Source: Pseudomonadota bacterium
GTDB taxonomy: Bacteria; Pseudomonadota; Alphaproteobacteria; Rhizobiales; Xanthobacteraceae
NCBI GenBank assembly: GCA_021823875.1
Contig: JAKAMD010000193.1
Location: 1 to 6,787 of the forward strand
Direction: 5' to 3'
DNA: 6,787 nt
Part shown: positions 1-4,984 of the stretch, piece by piece
How positions within the stretch are numbered: the stretch's first letter is position 1
How the letters are laid out: each line of letters begins with the position of its first letter
The notes under the pieces: generated by a model
Seen by the model: only the letters and a program-made list of their open reading frames with translations
Database searches by the model: none
What the model was told of the DNA's origin: nothing
Translations under genes and position numbers: made by a program

Positions 1-147
1 GTCTTCGCCAAGCTCAAGACGCTGCTGCGCAAAGCCGCCGCGCGAACCGTCGACGCCATCTCTGCCGCCATCGGTCAGCTCCTCGGCCGCTTCACGCCAT
101 AGGAATGCGCCAACTACTTCAAAAACGCCGGATATGCATCAACCTAA
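1..147 (+). pseudogene. IS630-family transposase, C-terminal fragment with in-frame amber stop
   Basis: Frame 1 reads as the C-terminus of an IS630-type DDE transposase. After 33 codons ending in FTP there is a TAG codon (100-102). The same frame then continues with ECANYFKNAGYAST to a TAA at 145-147. In relatives I know, the FTP motif runs straight into a residue and then ECANYF, so the TAG looks like a point mutation, for example of CAG or GAG. No frameshift is seen. The catalytic DDE residues lie upstream of the window, so activity cannot be judged: losing about 15 residues may or may not kill the enzyme. A sequencing error or amber readthrough are the alternatives. Family call is firm; pseudogene status is moderately sure. 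Confidence 0.75.
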
Positions 148-151
148 ATGC

Positions 152-162
152 AGAGCGCTCTA
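152..162. repeat. Putative IS630 terminal inverted-repeat tip and TA target site
   Basis: A perfect 10-bp palindrome, AGAGCGCTCT, lies 4 bp after the original transposase stop and is followed by A, giving TA at 161-162. The position and the TA fit an IS630-family right terminus. The matching left repeat is not in the window, so this is an inference from position and family habit only. Confidence 0.4.
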
Positions 163-184
163 GCGTGCACGCGGGGGGAACGTG

Positions 185-457
185 ATGGTCGCTGTCGTCA
201 ACGGTTACGTCTGTTTCAGTTCGTGCGACGCCGCCAAGGCTAAGCAGGGCAAGGATCCGCGTGCGCCGCCCGGCGCCGAGTCCGATCCGTCCAAAGCACA
301 CGATCCCTCCAAGCCGAAATCCGCGTTTGGTGGTCAGCCGGCCACCGTGCTCGGCGGCGTGCTCCAGGATCTTGCCAACGCGCTCAATCCCGCGGGCCAA
401 GCAGCGTCTGCCGGCGGCGATTATCAATCATCCGCGAAGATCGACCGGCTCGCCTAA
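185..457 (+). CDS. Small conserved hypothetical protein (NGYVC-type N-terminus)
   Basis: This encodes 90 residues of unknown function. The N-terminus reads VNGYVCFSSCDAAKAKQGKDP, with Cys at residues 10 and 14. A Pro/Lys/Asp-rich linker follows (about 25-48), then a GGQPATVLGGVLQDLANAL segment (about 49-68) and a polar tail ending KIDRLA. From memory, similar short NGY..C proteins occur in Bradyrhizobium relatives, none with a role I know. There is no signal peptide or membrane helix. ATG at 185 is preferred over the adjoining in-frame GTG at 182 because a purine run (GGGGGGAA, 173-180) lies just upstream as a ribosome site. The frame is closed by a TAG at 161-163, exactly at the presumed IS edge, so its upstream region may have been replaced. 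It converges on the gene ending at 625. Codon third positions are G/C-rich, which supports real coding. Confidence 0.6.
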   Translation: MVAVVNGYVCFSSCDAAKAKQGKDPRAPPGAESDPSKAHDPSKPKSAFGGQPATVLGGVLQDLANALNPAGQAASAGGDYQSSAKIDRLA

Positions 458-483
458 CGCGCGGTGCGGCCGAAAGCGATCTT

Positions 484-531
484 GTCCCGGGCGCAGCGCA
501 GCACGTGAGTGGTGCGCTGCAGACCCGGGAC
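484..531. repeat. Palindromic repeat, first of a tandem pair (possible terminator)
   Basis: Outer arms GTCCCGGG (484-491) and CCCGGGAC (524-531) pair perfectly. Inner arms GCAGCGCA (493-500) and TGCGCTGC (513-520) also pair perfectly. The tip closes with CAC/GTG after one mismatch around a GTGA loop (505-508), which as RNA would be a GNRA-type tetraloop. There is no T-run on either side, so a classic intrinsic terminator is not evident. The sequence resembles palindromes I remember as scattered between genes in Bradyrhizobium-like genomes. It begins 27 bp after the stop of the small gene at 457. Confidence 0.6.
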
Positions 532-556
532 CGTCGCAAATTCGGAGCCCGCCACG

Positions 557-613
557 GCCCCGGATCAGCAGCGCAACACTTCGCCTTCGCTCGCGCTGCG
601 CAGCATCCGGGGC
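557..613. repeat. Palindromic repeat, second of a tandem pair (possible terminator)
   Basis: GCCCCGGAT (557-565) pairs with ATCCGGGGC (605-613). The stem continues with 568-575 against 597-604 with one mismatch, and the loop is about 21 bases. Its distal arm lies 12 bp beyond the stop of the minus-strand membrane protein gene. The GCAGCGC inner core is shared with the palindrome at 484-531, so the two look like parts of one compound repeat. Ending convergent transcription is inferred from position. Confidence 0.6.
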
Positions 614-624
614 AAGTCGATCGT

Positions 625-1164
625 CTATCCCGCCTTCACGTCCACCTGGGCCGCCGCGATGCGACGGTTGAGCCTAATGCGGCGGCGGATCGGCAGCCAG
701 TCGTACAGATAGATCTCGATCGGTCGCCAGTTCGCCACCCAGCCGACGATGATCAGGCTTTCCTCCAACACGCGCGCCATCGTCTCATTGGGCACCAAAG
801 CGGCTACGATCTGGCTGGTTACCAGACAGACCGCCAGCACCAGTACGCCGATCCCCAATGAACGCCGGCCGACGCGGAACAATTCGCGCAGCTCTTGCTC
901 GGCCACCCCCGCGCGGTAGTCGAAATAATGCGCGAAGGCTTCGGCAACGCCGGCGGCCTCCGGGCGTGCCGCTTCCTCGGCCGGCAGGTGCACTGCGACG
1001 GTGAAGGGCGTACCTTCCGGCAATTCGCGCACCCAGCCGGCGAGAAAGGCTTCGACGCCGGCATCGAGATCCTTCTCGCGGAACGGCGAGGGGTCGAACG
1101 AATTGAACAGCTGATTGATCGTGTGCACGCGGATGGCGATTTCGGTCGGCGCCGGATCGGTCAT
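625..1164 (-). CDS. Conserved hypothetical membrane protein
   Basis: A protein of 179 residues with unknown function. Residues 1-100 are soluble and acidic and include IRVHTINQLFNSFDPSPF (11-28), which looks like the family's best-conserved stretch. One clear transmembrane helix spans about 103-124. A second, weaker hydrophobic stretch (134-156) contains LIIVGWVANWRPIEIYLYDW, followed by a strongly basic end (PIRRRIRLNRR) that should sit in the cytoplasm. I recall similar GWVA.WRP.E..LYDW proteins in alphaproteobacteria without an assigned role. The start is placed at ATG 1164; an in-frame TTG at 1179 would add five residues but is less likely. The ribosome site is weak in both cases. The gene begins 18 bp after the oxidoreductase stop, so the two are probably co-transcribed and translationally coupled. 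The tandem palindromes lie just downstream. Confidence 0.75.
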   Translation of the reverse strand: MTDPAPTEIAIRVHTINQLFNSFDPSPFREKDLDAGVEAFLAGWVRELPEGTPFTVAVHLPAEEAARPEAAGVAEAFAHYFDYRAGVAEQELRELFRVGRRSLGIGVLVLAVCLVTSQIVAALVPNETMARVLEESLIIVGWVANWRPIEIYLYDWLPIRRRIRLNRRIAAAQVDVKAG

Positions 1165-1182
1165 GGCAGGAACGCCCAATAA

Positions 1183-2157
1183 TCAGATCGTCACGATTAC
1201 ATTGCCGATGCTGCCGCGTTCGACATTCTCGTGCGCGGCCGCGATGTCGGCCAACGCATAGGTCGGTCGCGACACCCGGTTGATCAGCGCGCCTTGCACC
1301 AGCGCGTCATTGATGGCGTCGAGCGTGCGTATGCGCTCGGCCATGTCGAGCTCGTAGACCAGGAAGAACAGCACGCGGATCGAATTGGTGAGGCAGAATG
1401 GTGCCGGCAGTTGCGCCTCGCCATTGGTGCCGTAGACCACCACGCTGCCCTTGGGCCGCAGCACGCCCGGAATGAGCTTGGCATTGCCGGCGAGGTCCAT
1501 CTCGACCACCGCATCGACGCCGCGCTTGCCGGTGATCTCCATCACCCGCGCGCCGACATCCTCGCGCTTGTAGTCGATGCAATGATCGGCGCCGGCTTCT
1601 TGCGCCACCGCCGCTTTCTCCGGCGACGAGATGGTGGTGATGACGCGCGCGCCGGCGCGCTTGGCGAACTGAATGACGTATTGGCTGACCGAGCCGCCGC
1701 CGCCGGACACAAGCAGCGTCGTATCCTTGCCGGCGTTCGCCAGCACCACCGCGTGATAGGCGGTCATCGCCGGTATGCCGAGACAGGCGCCGGCTTCGAA
1801 GCTCACAGTGTCCGGCAGCTTCACTGCCTGTTCGGCAGGCAGGGCGATATATTCGGCAGCCGTGCCGAACGCGCGCTTCCATTGCCCATTCCATAACCAC
1901 ACGCGCTCGCCGAGCCGCGATTTAGGCACGCCATCGCTCACTTCGTCGATAATACCGGCGCCGTCGCTCTGCGGGATCAGCTTTGGCCAGGTGATCTTGC
2001 GCGTCAGCCCCGCGCGCGATTTCACATCGGAAGGATTGACGCCGGATGTGGCGATCTTGACCCGCACCTCGCCCGGACCAGCATGCGGCGTCTCCACGTC
2101 GCCGACACGCAGCACATCGCGCGCCGCACCATTCTTCTCGTAGTAAGCCGCTCGCAT
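1183..2157 (-). CDS. Zinc-independent MDR-family NADPH:quinone oxidoreductase
   Basis: A protein of 324 residues of the medium-chain dehydrogenase/reductase superfamily, quinone oxidoreductase (zeta-crystallin-like) branch, expected to pass electrons from NADPH to quinones or enones in the cytoplasm. The N-terminal GroES-like domain (about 1-125) shows GEVRVKIATSGVNPSDVKSR (29-48) and PQSDGAGIIDEV (62-73). No catalytic or structural zinc cysteine cluster is present. The Rossmann domain follows (about 126-260), with SGGGGSVSQY (151-160), the AGARVITT strand and a SPEK..A...GADH segment typical of NADPH-preferring members. The C-terminal IGNVIVTI is also typical. Ser158 replaces the last glycine of the usual GGVG-type loop. 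ATG at 2157 is chosen because GGAGGGAA precedes it by about 6 bp (2164-2171) and the MDR domain starts there; an upstream start at 2214 would add 19 unlike residues. It heads a two-gene operon with the membrane protein. The natural substrate is not predictable. Confidence 0.9.
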   Translation of the reverse strand: MRAAYYEKNGAARDVLRVGDVETPHAGPGEVRVKIATSGVNPSDVKSRAGLTRKITWPKLIPQSDGAGIIDEVSDGVPKSRLGERVWLWNGQWKRAFGTAAEYIALPAEQAVKLPDTVSFEAGACLGIPAMTAYHAVVLANAGKDTTLLVSGGGGSVSQYVIQFAKRAGARVITTISSPEKAAVAQEAGADHCIDYKREDVGARVMEITGKRGVDAVVEMDLAGNAKLIPGVLRPKGSVVVYGTNGEAQLPAPFCLTNSIRVLFFLVYELDMAERIRTLDAINDALVQGALINRVSRPTYALADIAAAHENVERGSIGNVIVTI

Positions 2158-2163
2158 GGTTTG

Positions 2164-2171
2164 TTCCCTCC
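2164..2171 (-). promoter_or_regulatory. Ribosome binding site deciding the oxidoreductase start
   Basis: On the minus strand GGAGGGAA lies 6 bp before the ATG at 2157. It supports that start over the longer in-frame one at 2214. Confidence 0.75.
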
Positions 2172-2185
2172 GCAACAATCTGGAG

Positions 2186-2214
2186 CTTAGCAAATCGCGG
2201 AAAGCTGCGCGCAA
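2186..2214 (-). promoter_or_regulatory. Possible promoter of the oxidoreductase operon
   Basis: Reading the minus strand, TTGCGC (2214-2209) and GCTAAG (2191-2186) are separated by 17 bp and sit upstream of the ribosome site. This is only a partial match to a sigma-70 promoter and is the best candidate in the 166-bp divergent spacer; no comparable pair was found for the rightward gene at 2324. Confidence 0.25.
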
Positions 2215-2323
2215 GGTTGCGGCCGCTGCCGCCGATGCCCATATCGAGGGGACGAGAAGGGTGTGTCCTGCCCAACTCGCGCGGGACCGCCGATCGGTGC
2301 AATGACAACGACGGAGGTGCGAT

Positions 2324-2569
2324 ATGTCCTATCGCGTCTATAGTGGTCCGAAAGGGTCCGGCGACATCTCGCCGCTCACCAAGGAGCAGATGCTCTACAA
2401 GGAATTTACCGGGCTCGACGAAGCGCTCTTCTGGGCGCGCCATGTCGTGAAAGACGGCCGCGTGCCGCTCCTGCTGGAAGGCGATGACGGCACCCGCATG
2501 GACCGCCGCGCCATTGGCGATGCCTTGGGAGTGGGTGAGCGCGAGCGGGCCGGCGGGCCGATGACCTGA
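2324..2569 (+). CDS. Small conserved hypothetical protein (SYRVYSGPKGSGD family)
   Basis: An 81-residue soluble protein of unknown function. It starts SYRVYSGPKGSGDISPL, has a central LYKEFTGLDEALFWARHV segment likely to be helical (24-41), then a GRVPLLLEGDDGTRM segment (45-59) and a helical end. I recall very similar short proteins in Bradyrhizobium and relatives, always unnamed; the order of segments suggests a compact alpha/beta fold, but that is inference. There is no signal peptide or membrane segment. The start is secure: GGAGG at 2313-2317 lies 6 bp before the ATG. It is divergent from the oxidoreductase gene, with 166 bp between the two starts, and is followed by a 375-bp spacer, so it is probably transcribed alone. 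Confidence 0.8.
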   Translation: MSYRVYSGPKGSGDISPLTKEQMLYKEFTGLDEALFWARHVVKDGRVPLLLEGDDGTRMDRRAIGDALGVGERERAGGPMT

Positions 2570-2577
2570 CCGTTGAT

Positions 2578-2594
2578 CGTCTAGTGCGTAGACG
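2578..2594 (+). terminator. Short hairpin after the small conserved gene
   Basis: A 6-bp stem CGTCTA (2578-2583) with TAGACG (2589-2594) around a five-base loop begins 9 bp after the stop at 2569. No T-run follows, so termination here is only a suggestion from position. Confidence 0.2.
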
Positions 2595-2876
2595 CGTGAT
2601 GTGTGCCGTGCGCGCCCGGTTCCGACGCGCGCGCGTGGGACGAGCTGATGGCCGTTGCTCCCGATCGGGCCGCTCATAACCGGATTGTATTGCGCATTAG
2701 CGTGGCTGATGGGGCCGTGGGGGGGCCGCTAGCGGACTTCACCGGGGGACACCTCCTGTCTGCTTGATCGAAGGCAGCGGGAATCTGCCATTTCTTCCCA
2801 GCGGGAGCCCACGGTCGGGGGTCTCCGGACGGAGGCAAGGGCGCTTGTGGTGTCATAATACCTTATCTTTAACCAT

Positions 2877-2888
2877 TTGATATATCAA
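2877..2888. promoter_or_regulatory. AT-rich 12-bp palindrome, possible operator
   Basis: TTGATATATCAA is a perfect palindrome 57 bp upstream of the ATG at 2945, inside the AT-rich leader. Partial echoes follow at 2895-2902 (TTTATCAA) and 2937-2944 (TTGATAAT). A dimeric regulator or an AT-binding nucleoid protein could bind here; the protein is not identified. Confidence 0.35.
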
Positions 2889-2932
2889 GCAATATTTATC
2901 AAAAAACTTCGCCCCCCGGCGCAAGAAGCTGC

Positions 2933-2938
2933 TATATT
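2933..2938 (+). promoter_or_regulatory. Possible -10 element (TATATT) next to the start codon
   Basis: TATATT ends 6 bp before the ATG at 2945, so a transcript started from it would begin at or very near the start codon. No good -35 hexamer lies at the usual distance, and the intervening DNA is G/C-rich (2910-2923). Weak evidence, but it would explain why this gene lacks a Shine-Dalgarno sequence. Confidence 0.25.
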
Positions 2939-2944
2939 GATAAT

Positions 2945-3409
2945 ATGAGTAGGCATTCAGCGAAGAGTACCGGGCGATCCGCCAAAGTCGCCCGGGGAAC
3001 GACGGCAAAATCGGCCAAGAAGGCCACCAACAGTGCGCGCGGCAGCGCCACTTCGGCGTCGAAAAAGGCGCGGCGGCCGGCTGCGGCGACCAAGAGCGTG
3101 CGCAAGGCGCCCGCACCGGTCGTGCTGGAGGCTCCCAGCGTTGCGCCGGAGCAGACCACCATCGTTCGCACAATGAGCCCGCCGGTGCAGCCGGTGGTGC
3201 CGCGCGACGTGCCGGTACATCCGCACAAATATCGCGTCGGCGAGACTGTCTATTACACCTCGCCGAGCTTCGGCCGCGCTGCCGCCTCCGGCAGCTATAC
3301 GGTGGTGAAGCTCCTGCCGTCCGACGGCGACGACCACCAGTACCGGATCAAGAGTTCCGGCGAGGCCTTCGAGCGCGTCGCTAAGGAAAGCCAGCTCGAC
3401 CGCGTCTGA
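2945..3409 (+). CDS. Protein with histone-H1-like basic tail and conserved C-terminal domain
   Basis: A protein of 154 residues in two parts. Residues 1-60 are rich in Lys, Arg, Ala, Ser and Thr, with 16 basic and no acidic residues before Glu62, as in bacterial histone-H1-like tails that bind DNA. A Pro/Val-rich linker (about 61-92) leads to a compact domain (94-154) containing HKYRVGETVYY, ASGSYTVVKLLPSDGDDHQYRIKS (115-138) and ERVAKESQL (143-151). I know this domain as a short stand-alone rhizobial protein of unknown function. DNA or RNA binding by the tail is inferred from composition alone. The start at 2945 lacks a Shine-Dalgarno sequence. An internal ATG at 3173 (residue 77) would give only the domain and also lacks one. 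Coding-type third-position bias covers the tail region, which favours the long form. Confidence 0.75.
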   Translation: MSRHSAKSTGRSAKVARGTTAKSAKKATNSARGSATSASKKARRPAAATKSVRKAPAPVVLEAPSVAPEQTTIVRTMSPPVQPVVPRDVPVHPHKYRVGETVYYTSPSFGRAAASGSYTVVKLLPSDGDDHQYRIKSSGEAFERVAKESQLDRV

Positions 3410-3481
3410 ACCCCGGGCGTTCGTCCCTAGCATCGGCTACGATGGGCTGCGCGCTTGCGGCGCGCCGCAGGGGAGGACCGC

Positions 3482-3817
3482 ATGCCGATTTTCATCACCC
3501 AAGGCCGCTACACCCGCGACGCCATCCGCGGCATGATCATGAAGCCGGAAGACCGCGCCGACGCGGTCTCGCGTCTGCTGAGCAAGGCCGGCGGCCGCCT
3601 CGTCGGCTATTATCTTACTTTCGGCGAGTACGATTTCCTGGCCATCGCCGAGGCGCCGAGCGAAATGCAGATGGCGGCGGCGCTCCTGGCCGTGGGTAGC
3701 GGCGGTGGCGTGACCGATCTGCGCACCACACTGGCCATGACCTCGGTCGAAGCCAAAGGTGCCTTCGCGGCGGCGAGCGACCTTGCGCTTGGCTTCAAGC
3801 CGGCCGGCGGTACTTGA
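3482..3817 (+). CDS. GYD-domain protein
   Basis: A protein of 111 residues belonging to the GYD domain family, small alpha/beta proteins of unknown biochemical role with a ferredoxin-like fold expected. The family signature is clear: PIFITQGRYT at the N-terminus (2-11), MKPEDRADAVSRLLSKAGG (20-38) and GYYLTFGEYD (42-51), the segment that gives the family its name. The second half carries LRTTLAMTSVEA and a short Ala-rich tail. Length is normal for the family. It is cytoplasmic, without signal peptide or membrane helix. The start is the ATG at 3482 because GGGAGG (3471-3476) lies 5 bp upstream; an in-frame ATG at 3455 would place that site inside the gene. It follows the basic-tailed gene by 72 bp in the same direction, so joint transcription is possible but unproven. 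Confidence 0.88.
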   Translation: MPIFITQGRYTRDAIRGMIMKPEDRADAVSRLLSKAGGRLVGYYLTFGEYDFLAIAEAPSEMQMAAALLAVGSGGGVTDLRTTLAMTSVEAKGAFAAASDLALGFKPAGGT

Positions 3818-3954
3818 TCCTTTCCGTTATCCCATTTTTATCTTCTTCATTCCTCTATTTGCATGGCGGGTATCCGCGCATGCGCTGATGACGAAGCCCG
3901 GCCGAACGAATAAACAAGCCGCCGCAGTGTTCACTGGCTGCTAATAGCCGGAAT

Positions 3955-3974
3955 GCGCGCCGGTCCCGGCGCGC
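3955..3974 (+). other. Perfect 8-bp GC hairpin in the leader of the receptor gene
   Basis: GCGCGCCG (3955-3962) pairs fully with CGGCGCGC (3967-3974) around a GTCC loop, 28 bp before the ATG at 4003. It ends 17 bp before the ribosome site at 3992. It may end upstream transcription (no T-run follows: CTAATCAG) or act as a leader structure for the receptor mRNA. Confidence 0.5.
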
Positions 3975-4002
3975 CTAATCAGTCTCTATTCGGGGAAGAA
4001 CC

Positions 4003-4965
4003 ATGCTCGCACTCCTGCGTCTGCTCGCGTTTGCCTGCGCCGTTACGCTGGCGCTCCCGGCCTCGGCCCAAACCTATCCCAGCCGGACGGTCAAACTGAT
4101 CGTGCCGTTCGGTGCGGGCGGGCCGGCCGACGTCTATGCCCGCGTGCTCGCCAAATATCTGTCGGAGACGACCAAGCAGACCTTCGTGGTCGAGGATCGC
4201 CCCGGCGCCGGCTCCATGATCGGCACCGAATTGGTCGCGAAGTCCACGCCCGACGGCTACACGCTGTTGGTGATGTCGAACACTCACACCACCAACGAGT
4301 CGCTGGTTGCCAAGAAGCCTTACAAGCTGATGCGCGATTTCGTGCCGGTGGCGACGGTGAACTATTCCGACCTCTTGATGGTGGTGCACCCCTCGGTGCC
4401 GGCCAAGACCGTGGCCGAGTTTATCGCACTCGCCAAGGCCAAGCCGGGCACGCTCAACTACGCCTCGTCCGGGCCGGGCACGCCCTATCACATGGCCGGT
4501 GAGCTGTTTAAAGCCATGAGCGGCACCAACATCGTGCATGTGCCGCACCGCGCCTCGGGCGACGCCCGCAACAGCGTGCTCGCCGGCACGGTGCAGATGA
4601 TGTTCGATGCCATCACCACCATGCAGCCGCTGGCCAAGGCCGGCAAAGTGCGCGCGCTCGCCACCACCGGTTTGAAGCGTTCGCCGCTCACGCCCGACCT
4701 GCCGACCGTGTCCGAAACCGTGCCGGGCTACGAGGCTACCATCTGGATCGGCATCATGGCGCCCAAGGGCACGCCCAAGGATGTCGTCACCTTCCTCAAC
4801 AAGGCCATCAACACGGTTATCGAATTGCCGGAAGTGAAAGCCGCCTGGCTCAAGCAGGGCGCCGTCCCGCTGGTGAAGACCCCGGAGCAATTCGAGGCCT
4901 TCCTCAACCAGGACATCGCCAAGTGGGCCAATGTGGTAAAGTTCTCGGGGGCGAAGATCCGCTGA
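4003..4965 (+). CDS. TctC/Bug-family periplasmic solute-binding protein
   Basis: A protein of 320 residues, normal length for the Bug/TctC receptor family of tripartite tricarboxylate transporters; the receptor captures small carboxylates or related solutes in the periplasm. A signal peptide is clear: two-Leu-Arg start, hydrophobic core, and ALPASA before Gln23 as the likely cleavage site. Family motifs follow in order: YPSRTVKLIVPFGAGGPADV (25-44), VVEDRPGAGSMIGTELVAK (62-80), then PDGYTLL (83-89), and later the NYASSGPGTPYHMAGELF and VPHRASGDARNSVLAG regions. The usual asparagine before RPGAG is Asp66 here. The start is supported by GGGGAAG at 3992-3998. No TctA or TctB membrane subunit is in the window, so this is an orphan receptor as far as can be seen; such receptors are numerous in this group. 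It is followed after 19 bp by a membrane protein gene. The ligand is unknown. Confidence 0.92.
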   Translation: MLALLRLLAFACAVTLALPASAQTYPSRTVKLIVPFGAGGPADVYARVLAKYLSETTKQTFVVEDRPGAGSMIGTELVAKSTPDGYTLLVMSNTHTTNESLVAKKPYKLMRDFVPVATVNYSDLLMVVHPSVPAKTVAEFIALAKAKPGTLNYASSGPGTPYHMAGELFKAMSGTNIVHVPHRASGDARNSVLAGTVQMMFDAITTMQPLAKAGKVRALATTGLKRSPLTPDLPTVSETVPGYEATIWIGIMAPKGTPKDVVTFLNKAINTVIELPEVKAAWLKQGAVPLVKTPEQFEAFLNQDIAKWANVVKFSGAKIR

Positions 4966-4984
4966 CGAGCTTTTCTGGAGGACC

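Larger units (their letters stand above)
1..162 (+). mobile_element. 3' end of an IS630-family insertion sequence
   Basis: The window opens inside an insertion sequence. The translated end of the transposase carries the C-terminal signature of rhizobial IS630 transposases (FAKLK..LRKAA.RTV near the start, then FTP-ECANYF-NAGY). Just past the coding end lies the palindrome AGAGCGCTCT (152-161) followed by TAG. IS630 elements insert at and duplicate a TA dinucleotide, so the right end is probably at about 160 with TA at 161-162. That boundary is inferred from family behaviour; the left end and the other inverted repeat lie outside the window. Confidence 0.65.
2570..2944. other. 375-bp spacer, GC-rich then abruptly AT-rich
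   Basis: No convincing gene was found in either direction. The first 280 bases are GC-rich, with minor hairpins: GCGCGC arms near 2610-2632, GGCAG/CTGCC at 2773-2789 followed by ATTTCTT, and CTCCG/CGGAG at 2823-2834. The last 90 bases (from about 2853) are strikingly AT-rich against the surroundings and form the leader of the basic-tailed protein gene. A small RNA could be encoded here, but nothing shows it directly. Confidence 0.5.

Noticed and set aside
484..613. CRISPR repeats
   Set aside because: Only two non-identical palindromes are present, with no regular unit and spacer pattern.
261..671. 136-codon plus-strand frame rich in Arg, Pro and Ser
   Set aside because: It overlaps the small gene at 185-457 in another frame and runs through both palindromic repeats; its composition is low-complexity.
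1231..1896. 221-codon open frame on the plus strand
   Set aside because: It is antisense to the oxidoreductase gene and is His/Arg-rich with no recognisable motif.
1922..2677. 251-codon minus-strand frame spanning two genes
   Set aside because: It overlaps the oxidoreductase start, the divergent spacer and the whole small gene at 2324-2569, which has a good ribosome site and a known family pattern.
2690..2850. tRNA gene
   Set aside because: Short stems are present, but no cloverleaf and no GTTC-type T-loop or CCA-end arrangement could be built.
2853..3433. Minus-strand frames opposite the basic-tailed gene
   Set aside because: Their apparent Ala/Arg/Leu richness mirrors the Lys/Ala-rich codons on the plus strand, and no ribosome site or family motif was seen.
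3817..3863. Pyrimidine-rich tract as an intrinsic terminator of the GYD gene
   Set aside because: The tract is T/C-rich, but no stable stem immediately precedes it; the nearby GCCGGCCGGC is too short and lies inside the coding end.
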